A DNA stretch of 64,000 nucleotides from Plantibacter flavus (GTDB lineage Bacteria > Actinomycetota > Actinomycetes > Actinomycetales > Microbacteriaceae): the NCBI RefSeq assembly GCF_002024505.1, contig NZ_CP019402.1:868001-932000 (forward strand), written 5' to 3'. The notes under the pieces are model-generated. The model saw only the letters and a program-made list of their open reading frames with translations. It was not told the DNA's origin and ran no database searches. This document shows, piece after piece, positions 1 through 7,063 of this stretch (position 1 is the stretch's first letter; every line of letters begins with the position of its first letter). Position numbers and translations under genes: made by a program.

Positions 1-799
1 GACCGAGGTCGCCGCTCGTCTCGGCGAGGAGGCCGTCGCGGGTGTTGCCGTCGAGCGCGACGACGAAGCCCGCGGTGCCCTCGTCGAGACCGGCCGCCAG
101 CAAGGCCTTCATGTGGTCCTCGGGCGAGAGGTCCTGGTAGACGACCTCTCGGCCGACGACCTCGCCGATCGCCTGCGCCAGCTCGGGGTGCGACCACGCG
201 ACGTCGCCGGCGAGCTCGTAGGCCTTGCCCTCGTGGCCGTCGGTGGTGAGGACGACGGCGGCCGCCTCCGCGTAGTCGGTGCGAGACGCGCTCGACACGA
301 GACCGTCGCCGACGCTCCCGACGAACGATCCGGTCGCCTTGGCCTGGTCGACGGACTGGCCGTAGTTCTCGGTGTACCAGCCGTTGCGGAGGATGGTGAA
401 GGGGAGACCGGACGCGTGGATGAGCTCCTCGGTCGCCTTGTGCTCGGGGGCGAGGATCAGCGGGGAGGTGTCGGCCCGGAGCGCGCTCGTGTAGACGAGG
501 CGGGCGACGCCGGCGCGCTTGGCGGCGTCGATGACGGCTGCGTGCTGGGCGACGCGCTGGCCGACCTCGCTCCCGGAGACGAGCAGCAGGGTGTCGCCGG
601 CCTCGAGGACGGCGTCGAGGGTGGCCGGGTCGGTGAAGTCGACCTTCGCGGTGCGGACGCCCTGTGCGGCGAGATCGGCCAGTGCCTCGGTCCGGCGGCC
701 GGTGGCGACGATGGTGGCGGGGTCGGTGCCGCGGGCGAGCAGGTGCTCGACGACGAGGTGGCCGAGGTGGCCGGTGGCTCCGGTGACGACGAGAGACAT
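1..799 (-). CDS. QorB-like NAD(P)H:quinone reductase (SDR/NmrA family), 3' end cut by window edge
   Basis: About 266 codons are present and the C-terminus lies outside the window. The N-terminus reads MSLVVTGATGHLG, the dinucleotide-binding loop of NmrA/QorB-type atypical SDR proteins. Further on are SGSEVGQR, the substrate-side segment LVYTSALRAD and ILRNGWYTENYG, all typical of QorB/YtfG quinone reductases that use NADPH to reduce quinones in the cytoplasm. The ATG at 799 has AAAGGA eight bases upstream. It is divergent from an HxlR regulator with a lone N-terminal cysteine, as in characterised qor2/QorR pairs, so induction by quinone or electrophile stress is likely. The family is clear; the substrate is inferred. 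Confidence 0.85.
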   Translation of the reverse strand, partial: MSLVVTGATGHLGHLVVEHLLARGTDPATIVATGRRTEALADLAAQGVRTAKVDFTDPATLDAVLEAGDTLLLVSGSEVGQRVAQHAAVIDAAKRAGVARLVYTSALRADTSPLILAPEHKATEELIHASGLPFTILRNGWYTENYGQSVDQAKATGSFVGSVGDGLVSSASRTDYAEAAAVVLTTDGHEGKAYELAGDVAWSHPELAQAIGEVVGREVVYQDLSPEDHMKALLAAGLDEGTAGFVVALDGNTRDGLLAETSGDLG

Positions 800-866
800 G
801 TGAGGGTCCTTTCGATGGGGTTCGCTGAGGAGGAACCCGCTTCCGATCACATTACTTCCCGATCTG

Positions 867-893
867 CAGTACCCACTTTGAGGTAAGCTACTG
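867..893. promoter_or_regulatory. Candidate HxlR operator in divergent promoter
   Basis: Arms CAGTA (867-871) and TACTG (889-893) form an inverted repeat, with nested GTACC and GGTA inside. It overlaps a TAAGCT -10-like hexamer (883-888) for the HxlR gene. Binding by the adjacent regulator is inferred. Confidence 0.35.
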
Positions 894-915
894 TCCGACG
901 AGTAAGGAATGAGTC

Positions 916-1287
916 ATGACGAGCGTGGACACGCAGCTGGGAAGACGCCCTGGATTCACCGACGGCATCCTGCCTGCCGCATGCCCCTCGCGCACGGTGC
1001 TCGACCACGTGACCAGCAAGTGGGGCGTCCTCGTCCTCCTGGCGCTGTCCGACGGCACCCATCGCTGGGGTGAGCTGCGACGGGTGGTCCAGGGCATCAG
1101 CGAGAAGATGCTGGCCCAGACACTCCGGACGCTCGAGGAGGACGGCCTCGTCGTCCGCGTCGCGCACCCCGAGATCCCGCCCCGTGTCGAGTACAGCCTG
1201 AGTGACCGCGGTCGCGACCTCAACGAGCACCTGATGCCCTTGATGGCGTGGATCGACCACAACGCGTCAGAGATCCTCGGGCGCTAG
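916..1287 (+). CDS. HxlR-family (DUF24) winged-helix regulator, probable redox sensor
   Basis: A 123-residue single-domain winged helix-turn-helix protein of normal HxlR length. The family core is visible: ACPSRTVLDHVTSKWG, then LRRVVQGISEKMLAQTL (recognition helix), then the wing PRVEYSLSDRG. Its only cysteine is C23, in the position used by YodB/QorR-type regulators to sense quinones and diamide. It is divergent from the QorB-like reductase with about 116 bases between the start codons, so it probably represses that gene and itself. Family assignment is firm; the redox role is inferred from C23 and the neighbour. Confidence 0.88.
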   Translation: MTSVDTQLGRRPGFTDGILPAACPSRTVLDHVTSKWGVLVLLALSDGTHRWGELRRVVQGISEKMLAQTLRTLEEDGLVVRVAHPEIPPRVEYSLSDRGRDLNEHLMPLMAWIDHNASEILGR

Positions 1288-2537
1288 GCGGTCCGGCCGA
1301 GCGCGGTGAGGACGTCGACGAGTGTCGACGGGTCGCCGACGTTGCCCGGGACGACCACGTAGAGCTTCTCCTCGTGCTCGGGTGTCACCACACTCCACAC
1401 CGAGACCCCGGGCAGCACCTGTCCGAGGACGCGAGCGCGTCGTGCACCGAGTCCGACCCGGGCGACCTCGGCGGAGGTGATGCCGCCCTTCGACACGACG
1501 ACCTCAACCGATCGTCGGAGCGCAGCGGTCGCCGACGTCAGTGCGATCATCACCCGCTCACCGTGGTCGAGCGTGTTGTGCGAGGCGTCCCGTTCCCGCT
1601 CGGACGAGATCGCGGCGAACCCCGTCGCGGTGAGTCTCGCTCGAGCGGCCTCCGCCACGGCCCGCCCGGTGGCGACGGCATCCTGGAGGGCGTCGCTCGT
1701 GGGGACGATCTCGGCGGGACCGAACGCCGCCTCGACGGGCGCGAGCTGTCGCGTCGCACCGATGATGTGGGAGCCGCAGACGAGGAGCGCGGCGACCGGC
1801 TCCGCGACGAGCGGCGAGGGCAGGAGGCCGTCGCTCTCGACGCCCGCGATGGCTGCAGCGAGGGGTGACGCGGACCGGACGACCACGTCGGCTCCGTCGG
1901 CCCACGCCGCCGTGATGGCCTGCGCGATGATCCGCACGTCGTCTCCGGTCTCCGCGTCCGGAAGGAGCACCGTTCCGGGAACGGCATCACGGAGAGCTGC
2001 ACGGAACTCGGCGGCGCCGTCGCGGAGACCCGCCAGGCCGAAGTGGGCGGCCTCCCGACCGGACTGCTCGCGCACGTAGTCCGGCAGGTGTCCCGAGCGG
2101 AACGGGAACACGGGGTCCTGGGCGTACTCCGTCTCGTGGGCCGGCAGCGTCTCGTCGCCGATGCGGACGTAGTGGGTGCCGTCGATCGTCGTGCGCCCGC
2201 CCTCCGGGAAGGCCGGGACGAAGACGATGACGCTGCGGTCCGCGGTGAAGACGGCGGTCTCGGGGAACACGTGCCCGCGCAGGGTCGAGTCGCCTCGGAG
2301 GACGACGTGCACCCGTTCGCCGAGACGGCGTCCCGCCTCCTCCGCCTCGGCTCGAGTGCGTTCGAGGAGCGCCACTGCCTCCCCCTCGGGGACGGCGCGG
2401 GTGTTCGTGAGCAGGTAGACCGCGTCGGCTCCGTCGAGAGCCTGCTCGATGAGATCGGCGTCCCATTCGAGGAGGACGTCGACGCCGGACGCCGACTGCG
2501 TGCCGGTGGGATCGTCGTCGAGGATGATCGTCTTCAT
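1284..2537 (-). CDS. otnK: Four-carbon acid sugar kinase (OtnK/DUF1537 family)
   Basis: This 417-residue protein has the family's full two-domain architecture. The N-terminal substrate domain starts with LDDDPTGTQSASGVDVL, and the C-terminal nucleotide-binding domain carries VVSKGGITSAEVA and VVTPEHEEKLYVVVPGNVG. OtnK-type kinases phosphorylate 3-oxo-tetronates from threonate or erythronate before decarboxylation to DHAP. The upstream dehydrogenase gene supports this pathway, but the OtnC decarboxylase and OtnI isomerase are not in the window. Translation starts at ATG 2537, overlapping by ATGA the end of a 36-codon mini-ORF that repeats its own first nine codons. The stop overlaps the convergent HxlR gene's 3' end by four bases. 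Confidence 0.9.
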   Translation of the reverse strand: MKTIILDDDPTGTQSASGVDVLLEWDADLIEQALDGADAVYLLTNTRAVPEGEAVALLERTRAEAEEAGRRLGERVHVVLRGDSTLRGHVFPETAVFTADRSVIVFVPAFPEGGRTTIDGTHYVRIGDETLPAHETEYAQDPVFPFRSGHLPDYVREQSGREAAHFGLAGLRDGAAEFRAALRDAVPGTVLLPDAETGDDVRIIAQAITAAWADGADVVVRSASPLAAAIAGVESDGLLPSPLVAEPVAALLVCGSHIIGATRQLAPVEAAFGPAEIVPTSDALQDAVATGRAVAEAARARLTATGFAAISSERERDASHNTLDHGERVMIALTSATAALRRSVEVVVSKGGITSAEVARVGLGARRARVLGQVLPGVSVWSVVTPEHEEKLYVVVPGNVGDPSTLVDVLTALGRTA

Positions 2538-2644
2538 GCGGGGGTCTCCTGGCGGGGTTCGCGGTCAGCTCGGACGATCCCGGGCGCCCTGCGCGGCGTT
2601 CCTGGGCCATGCGACGTGTCGTCGTCGAGGATGAGGGTCTTCAT
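2534..2644 (-). CDS. 36-codon coupling ORF carrying a duplicated otnK start
   Basis: This mini-ORF begins MKTLILDDD, nearly the otnK N-terminus (MKTIILDDD), then diverges into basic, Pro/Arg-rich sequence. Its ATG overlaps the stop of the upstream dehydrogenase gene (ATGA at 2641-2644) and its stop overlaps the otnK ATG in the same way (2534-2537). The sequence around both ATGs matches over about 40 bases, including the AGGAGACCC ribosome site. It looks like a remnant left when a 107-base segment separated otnK from its partner while keeping translational coupling. No protein function is proposed. Confidence 0.4.
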   Translation of the reverse strand: MKTLILDDDTSHGPGTPRRAPGIVRADREPRQETPA

Positions 2645-3528
2645 GCGTGGGTCTCCTGGTAGGTCTCGATCACGCGGGAGTCGTCGCGTGCGCCGAGGCC
2701 CGACGCTGCAGCGGCGAGGAAGCGTTCGCGCGCTGCGTCCAGGACTGGGGTCGCGGCTCCGGCGGCGCTCGCCGCATCGGCGACGAGGCCCGTGTCCTTC
2801 ACGAAGATGTCGACACGGCTCATCACCGGGGCGTCGGTGTCCTGCAGCATGCGGGGTCCGCGGTCCGACAGCATCCAGGACGCGGCTGCACCGGACTCGA
2901 CGAGGGGGAGGACCGCCGCCGGGTCGAGTCCGAGTGAGGACGCGAGGGCGAGGGCCTCGGCGGCTGCGGCGATGTGCACGGCGCAGAGGTGCTGGTTGAC
3001 GACCTTGATCGCCTGGCCGTCCCCGATGGCTTCGCCGACGATCCTGGCGGTGCCGAGGGCGGCGAGTGGTTCGGATGCGGCGGCGGTCGCGCTCGGGGAT
3101 CCGGAAACGAACATGGTGAGCTCGCCGGTGCTTGCGCGTGCCACGCCGCCGGTGACCGGGGCGTCGACGACCGCTGCGCCCGCGGCTTCGAGACGGTCGG
3201 CCTGCTCGACCACGGAGGCGGGGCCGACGGTGCTCATGATGATCCAGGTCTGGCCGGCGGGGTGGGTGTCGGCGATGGCGAGGGTGACGAGTTCGGCGAG
3301 CTGGTCGGGCGTCGCGACCATGACCACGACGGTGTCGGCCTGCGGTGCCTCGGTGATGGATTCGACCGCGCTGATCCCGGCGGCGGCCGCGCGTTCCCGT
3401 GCGGCGGGGAAGGGATCGACGCCCGTGACCCGGTGGCCGGCCGCGGCGAGCTGGGCGGCCATCGGCAGGCCGATCGCGCCGATACCGACGAAGGTGATGG
3501 TGTGTGCGGGCTGTGGCGTCGATGCCAT
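2641..3528 (-). CDS. ltnD: NAD(P)-dependent 3-hydroxyacid dehydrogenase, LtnD/HIBADH type
   Basis: 295 residues, usual for the beta-hydroxyacid dehydrogenase family. The Rossmann motif TFVGIGAIGLPMAAQLA is followed by the substrate loop DAPVTGGVARASTGELT and the catalytic-lysine segment GQAIKVVNQHL. Next to an OtnK-type kinase this is best read as L-threonate/D-erythronate 2-dehydrogenase (LtnD), making the 2-oxo acid. The start at ATG 3528 is chosen because GGAGGA lies six bases upstream and because promoter and operator occupy 3543-3585, inside any longer frame. It heads an ltnD - mini-ORF - otnK operon controlled by a GntR operator. Other HIBADH substrates are possible. Confidence 0.85.
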   Translation of the reverse strand: MASTPQPAHTITFVGIGAIGLPMAAQLAAAGHRVTGVDPFPAARERAAAAGISAVESITEAPQADTVVVMVATPDQLAELVTLAIADTHPAGQTWIIMSTVGPASVVEQADRLEAAGAAVVDAPVTGGVARASTGELTMFVSGSPSATAAASEPLAALGTARIVGEAIGDGQAIKVVNQHLCAVHIAAAAEALALASSLGLDPAAVLPLVESGAAASWMLSDRGPRMLQDTDAPVMSRVDIFVKDTGLVADAASAAGAATPVLDAARERFLAAAASGLGARDDSRVIETYQETHA

Positions 3529-3542
3529 GGCGTCCTCCGGTG

Positions 3543-3559
3543 GATTGGTTGGACCAATC
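3543..3559. promoter_or_regulatory. GntR/FCD operator upstream of ltnD
   Basis: Perfect palindrome GATTGGT-TGG-ACCAATC (7-base arms). It overlaps the ltnD -10 hexamer and fits the TNGTNNNACNA pattern known for FadR-type (FCD) GntR regulators. A near copy precedes the GntR gene at 5833-5847. Confidence 0.75.
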
Positions 3560-3585
3560 GTAACCGTGGACGTCGGCCCGGGCAA
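3557..3585 (-). promoter_or_regulatory. Promoter of ltnD-otnK operon
   Basis: Reverse strand: TTGCCC (3580-3585), 17-base spacer, TACGAT (3557-3562). The -10 overlaps the palindromic operator, which suggests repression by occlusion. Confidence 0.6.
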
Positions 3586-3657
3586 GCGCCCGGTGGTGGG
3601 TGCCCGGCTGCCCGTCGAAACGCCGACGAGGACCGAATCGTTACGGCCATACCTCTC

Positions 3658-3683
3658 CCGGTCACTGAGCCTGTCGACGTGCC
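3658..3683 (-). repeat. Degenerate copy of the intergenic GACAAGCTCAGGGACC repeat
   Basis: Reverse-strand copy with TGAGCCTGTCGACGTG, just downstream of the HNH gene's start region side facing ltnD. A small stem (ACGAAG/CTTCGT) follows at 3685-3700. Confidence 0.5.
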
Positions 3684-3708
3684 CACGAAGGGGTCTTCGT
3701 CGGCGGGG

Positions 3709-4980
3709 TCAGAACGGCGCCGGGTCGGGCTTTGTCCGGTGGTGCTTCCCGTCGGGTGTCGTCCACTCGAGCACCCCACCGGGCCTGTGGTCGAGGTTCC
3801 ACCCGGGGAGATGCTTCATCCGGTGATGATGTCGACAGAGACAGGCGAGATTGCCGACATCCGTCGTCCCGCCGTCCTCCCACGCGACCGAATGATCGAG
3901 ATCGCACGCTCTGGCCCGTCTGCCGCAGCCCGGTGCCCGACAAGTGCCGTCCCGGAGGCGCACCGCCCGTTGGAGATCGGCGGGAACGCGGTACTGGCCC
4001 CGCCCGACGGAAAGGACTGCGCCGGTTTCCGGTTGGACGAGGATCCGGGTGAAGCTGGGGGCGTTCACGGCGATACGTGCTGCGGTCTCAGGGTCGATGG
4101 GCCCGTAGCCGTCGAGCGTCGCCGGGGCATCGCTCACGCCGGCCATCGTGAGCGCCGGGACCGTGATCTGCACGGTCGGCTTGATGTGCTCCTGCACCTC
4201 GATCGGGTGCGGGAGCACCGGGCTGGACGCAACGTCGTCCGGTGTGACGCCGGTGAGGGCGAGCGCCGCCAGGGCGTCGGCCTGCAGTTGTGCGCACGTG
4301 CGGGTGTCGCCGGCTGCGCGTGACTCCGCTGCGGCGGCCTCGACGCGCTCGATGATGCCCTGGGCGATGGGCGCCGTGGTGAACAGATGCACCCAGGCCA
4401 TGCCGTCCGCTGCGGGCTCGAACTCCACCCGACGGTCCGCCTCGGACCGCCGGGCGCGGGCGGTGATCGACTCGGGGTGCAGTCGCTCGCGCAGGATGCG
4501 GGCGCGTCTGCGGAGGTTCGCGTTGGTCGACTCTTCCGCAACCGGCAGGACCTCAGCGAGGAACACCGTTCGCCCTGCGGTCGGCACGTCGCCGAGCTGG
4601 TCCGTGATGGTCTGCGCATGACGGGCGGAGATACGACCGGCCTCAAGTGAGGCAAGCACAGCCGGCGCTTCGTTGACGAGCAGTTCGGCATCGTTGGTCG
4701 CACGCTGAACGGTCCGTTCCGGCGTCCGTGTCGCCATCGCGAGCGCCGCACAGGTCGACCGGCGCGACAGGGCCTGCCGTTCCGCCGGCGGGAAGATCGC
4801 CGGAACCGTGGCGTCGGCGAAGGCGTCCGCGTAGGCGGCGGAACGGGCCAGTAGTCGGGCCTCCTCGGCGTCCAGCTTGGCGCGACGCCGCTGGATGTCC
4901 GCGTACTGGTCCGAGAACTCCGCGAGGCGCGCGGCGTCTTCGTCGCTCGCGCGGATCGCCGTGGTGCTGGTCTCGGTCAT
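3709..4980 (-). CDS. DUF222 / HNH endonuclease domain protein (13E12-repeat family)
   Basis: 423 residues. An Ala-rich helical DUF222 domain (about 10-300) contains LEAGRISARHAQTI and LPVAEESTNANLRRRARILRERL. A C-terminal HNH zinc module (about 330-400) has CRAPGCGRRARACDLDH, WEDGGTTDVGNLACLCRHHHRMKH, with paired cysteines and the DH metal ligand. These proteins are multicopy in actinobacteria and their role is unsettled; DNA nicking is inferred from the HNH fold. It sits between the GntR gene and the ltnD operon the regulator appears to control, so it looks like an insertion into that module. A palindrome (4988-5000) lies just before its start. Confidence 0.88.
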   Translation of the reverse strand: MTETSTTAIRASDEDAARLAEFSDQYADIQRRRAKLDAEEARLLARSAAYADAFADATVPAIFPPAERQALSRRSTCAALAMATRTPERTVQRATNDAELLVNEAPAVLASLEAGRISARHAQTITDQLGDVPTAGRTVFLAEVLPVAEESTNANLRRRARILRERLHPESITARARRSEADRRVEFEPAADGMAWVHLFTTAPIAQGIIERVEAAAAESRAAGDTRTCAQLQADALAALALTGVTPDDVASSPVLPHPIEVQEHIKPTVQITVPALTMAGVSDAPATLDGYGPIDPETAARIAVNAPSFTRILVQPETGAVLSVGRGQYRVPADLQRAVRLRDGTCRAPGCGRRARACDLDHSVAWEDGGTTDVGNLACLCRHHHRMKHLPGWNLDHRPGGVLEWTTPDGKHHRTKPDPAPF

Positions 4981-4987
4981 GGAACCA

Positions 4988-5000
4988 GTCCATCATGGAC
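4988..5000. promoter_or_regulatory. Short palindrome before the DUF222-HNH gene
   Basis: GTCCAT-C-ATGGAC, a perfect 6+1+6 palindrome ending eight bases upstream of the start codon. Possible operator; no binding protein is evident. Confidence 0.3.
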
Positions 5001-5049
5001 CACTGACATTCCAGATGGTGAGTCGGCCCGGTTGTGGAAGTGTCCTCGT

Positions 5050-5075
5050 GGGCCCTTCGACAGGCTCGGGGACCG
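5050..5075 (+). repeat. Intergenic repeat copy (GACAGGCTCGGGGACC form)
   Basis: Reads GGCCCTTCGACAGGCT then CGGGGACCGG, between the HNH and GntR genes. It belongs to the family listed in the findings. Confidence 0.65.
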
Positions 5076-5112
5076 GTCGAGGTTGGCCGGACGGGGTCGG
5101 GGTCGCGACGCG

Positions 5113-5820
5113 TCAGCTCGCGGCGTCGTCGGCTTCGAGCTGCAACCAGTCCTCGAAGTGCTGGCGCATCGCGCGCCTTGCGGCCTCGGCGTCTCGAGCG
5201 CCCAGCGCGTCGACGACGGCGTAGTGGACACTGTCGGTCCGCCGCACCCCGCGCTCGTCCGGCTGCTCCACCTCGAGCGCGCGGAGTCGACGCTGCCGGA
5301 TCGTCTCGCGGAGCACGTGACTGAAGCCCTCGTGCATGAGTCGGAAGATCGGGTCGTCGACGATGGCGTTCAGTCGGCTGTGGAAGTCGACGTCGGCCTC
5401 GAGCGCGGCATCGTGATCCCCGGCGAGCGTCGCGGCGATCATGCGGTCGACGTCGCCGCGCAGCACCGCGACCGCTTCGTCGGTGACGAGCCCGGCCGCC
5501 GCCTCGGCGACGGTCTCCTCGAGCATCATGCGCGAGCGGGCGAACTGATCGTCGGACAGGTAGCCCAGCTGACGGGAGATGGTGAACCAGCTGCGGACGA
5601 AGTCGTCGCCCGGGGCGTCGATGGAGGTGCCCCGCCCCTGGGTGCGGTGGAGGAAGCCGAGCCGTTCGAGGACGGCGAGCTGCTCGCGGAGGGCGCCGCG
5701 GCTCATCTGCAGTGCCTCGCCGAGTTCGCGTTCGGGCGGCAGACGCCGCGCGGAGGTGCCGGGCTCCGGCGTGGCCAGCTCCACGAGCCTCGCCACGAGC
5801 GCTTCGAGCGGCTCCGCCAT
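5113..5820 (-). CDS. GntR-family regulator, FadR/FCD subfamily
   Basis: 235 residues. The N-terminal winged helix carries RRLPPERELGEALQMSRGALREQLAVLERLGFL (split here over the usual GntR motif), and a C-terminal all-helical FCD ligand domain holds the metal-binding histidines (DVDFHSRLN, MRQHFEDW). The start at ATG 5820 follows GAGGGGGCAGG; longer frames would run through its own operator. That operator (5833-5847) nearly matches the one at ltnD, so it most likely represses itself and the threonate/erythronate operon, with a four-carbon acid as inducer. A DUF222-HNH gene lies in between. Confidence 0.88.
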   Translation of the reverse strand: MAEPLEALVARLVELATPEPGTSARRLPPERELGEALQMSRGALREQLAVLERLGFLHRTQGRGTSIDAPGDDFVRSWFTISRQLGYLSDDQFARSRMMLEETVAEAAAGLVTDEAVAVLRGDVDRMIAATLAGDHDAALEADVDFHSRLNAIVDDPIFRLMHEGFSHVLRETIRQRRLRALEVEQPDERGVRRTDSVHYAVVDALGARDAEAARRAMRQHFEDWLQLEADDAAS

Positions 5821-5832
5821 CCTGCCCCCTCG

Positions 5833-5847
5833 ATTGGTCCGACCAGT
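5833..5847. promoter_or_regulatory. GntR/FCD autoregulatory operator
   Basis: ATTGGT-CCG-ACCAGT, one mismatch from a perfect palindrome and matching the ltnD operator. It lies just downstream of a TACCAT -10 (complement 5852-5857), so a bound repressor would block the start region. Confidence 0.65.
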
Positions 5848-5873
5848 GTCGATGGTAGCTGGTGGTACTGGCC

Positions 5874-5935
5874 ACCCTTCGACAAGCTCAGGGACCACGG
5901 TGTGGGGCTCAGGGACCGGGCGGGGCTCAGGGATG
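5874..5935 (+). repeat. Intergenic repeat copy with degenerate tail
   Basis: Head CCCTTCGACAAGCTCAGGG followed by two shorter GGCTCAGGGA units (5908-5935). It is the head-plus-tail form also seen at 11111 and 54222. Confidence 0.65.
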
Positions 5936-5951
5936 CGCCCATCGACGCAAC

Positions 5952-5981
5952 ACGCCCGCCCCGACGGATCGGGACGGGCGT
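5952..5981 (-). terminator. Terminator hairpin after purQ
   Basis: ACGCCCGCCCCGA pairs with TCGGGACGGGCGT with one mismatch and a 4-base loop, about 20 bases beyond the purQ stop. There is no long T-run, as is usual at high GC. Confidence 0.6.
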
Positions 5982-5999
5982 GGAGAGGACGTGTGTTGG

Positions 6000-6701
6000 C
6001 TAGACCGCCTGGAGGGCCTGGACCGCGCTCGTAAAGAAGGCGAGACCGTCGACACCGGAGCGCATGGCGACCGGGGTGTCGGGACCGAAACCGGGCTCGA
6101 TCGCGTGCTCGGGGTGCGGCATGAGGCCCACGACGTTGCCGGCTGGGTTCGTGAGGCCGGCGATGTCGTCGAGCGAACCGTTCGGGTTCACGCCCGCGTA
6201 GCGGAAGGCGACCAGGCCCTCGCCCTCGACGCGTGCCAGGGTCTCGGCGTCGGCGATGTAGCCGCCGTCGGCGTTCTTGAGCGGGATGGTGATCTCCTGC
6301 CCCTTCGAGAACTGGTGGGTCCAGGCGGTGTCGGCGTTCTCGACCTTGAGCAGCTGGTCGCGACGGATGAACTGCTGGTGGGCGTTCCGGATGAGGCCAC
6401 CGGGCAGCAGGTGCGCCTCGACGAGCATCTGGAAGCCGTTGCAGATCCCGAGGATCGGCATGCCCTTGCCGGCGGCGTCCTTCAGCTCGGTCATGATCGG
6501 GGACACAGCCGCGATCGCCCCGGCACGGAGGTAGTCGCCGTAGCTGAATCCACCCGGAAGGATGACGGCGTCGACGCCCTGGAGGTCGTGGTCGCCGTGC
6601 CAGAGCGCGACGGGCTCGGCACCCGCCATGCGGACCGCACGCTGGGCGTCGCGGTCGTCGAGCGAACCGGGGAAGGTGATGACGCCGATACGGGTCGTCA
6701 T
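6000..6701 (-). CDS. purQ: Phosphoribosylformylglycinamidine synthase subunit PurQ (glutaminase)
   Basis: 233 residues, standard for the small-type PurQ. It is a class I glutamine amidotransferase: the oxyanion region [18 protein letters not shown] is followed by the nucleophile elbow [12 protein letters not shown] and the His/Glu pair GLMPHPEHA. It makes ammonia from glutamine for PurL in step 4 of purine synthesis, in a complex with PurS and PurL. ATG 6701 overlaps the purS stop by ATGA, so translation is coupled. A separate large purL is not in the window. Confidence 0.97.
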   Translation of the reverse strand: MTTRIGVITFPGSLDDRDAQRAVRMAGAEPVALWHGDHDLQGVDAVILPGGFSYGDYLRAGAIAAVSPIMTELKDAAGKGMPILGICNGFQMLVEAHLLPGGLIRNAHQQFIRRDQLLKVENADTAWTHQFSKGQEITIPLKNADGGYIADAETLARVEGEGLVAFRYAGVNPNGSLDDIAGLTNPAGNVVGLMPHPEHAIEPGFGPDTPVAMRSGVDGLAFFTSAVQALQAV

Positions 6702-6958
6702 GCCTCGGAGCCCTCGGGGTAGTGGATGGCCACGACGTCCTCGATCACGGCGTTCGAGAGGATGTCGTCGGCGATCTGCTGCACCGTGGCGCGCGTGGCG
6801 TCGGTGATGGGGCCGTCGACCGTGAGTTCGAACCGCTTGCCGATGCGGACATCGGTGAACTCGCTCTTGCCGAGACGCGCGAGGGCGCCGGCGACGGCCT
6901 TGCCCTGGGGGTCCAGCAGTTCGGCTTTCGGCATGACTTCTACGACGATGGTCGGCAC
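6698..6958 (-). CDS. purS: FGAM synthase subunit PurS
   Basis: 86 residues, the usual size for this bridging subunit of the PurLQS complex. The family pattern is clear: [21 protein letters not shown], then [12 protein letters not shown], then a C-terminal [11 protein letters not shown]. The GTG at 6958 is chosen because homologues begin at this PTIVVEV segment and AAAGAG lies upstream. It is cotranscribed with purQ (ATGA overlap). A TAGACT -10 lies at complement 6997-7002, directly after the hairpin that ends the permease operon. Confidence 0.95.
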   Translation of the reverse strand: MPTIVVEVMPKAELLDPQGKAVAGALARLGKSEFTDVRIGKRFELTVDGPITDATRATVQQIADDILSNAVIEDVVAIHYPEGSEA

Positions 6959-6996
6959 GGAGGTCTCTTTCGTTGCGACGCGGCGGGGATGCGAAC

Positions 6997-7002
6997 AGTC
7001 TA
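6997..7002 (-). promoter_or_regulatory. -10 element for purS-purQ
   Basis: TAGACT on the reverse strand, about 39 bases before the purS GTG. The -35 region is weak. Confidence 0.45.
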
Positions 7003-7013
7003 GCGCCGAGCAC

Positions 7014-7053
7014 ACGACGACCGTCCGACGGCGGGGCCTCGGACGGTCGTCGT
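7014..7053 (-). terminator. Terminator hairpin after the permease gene
   Basis: Perfect 15-base stem (ACGACGACCGTCCGA with its complement at 7039-7053) and a 10-base loop, starting just past the permease stop and before the purS promoter. Confidence 0.75.
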
Positions 7054-7063
7054 GGTCAGCGGA

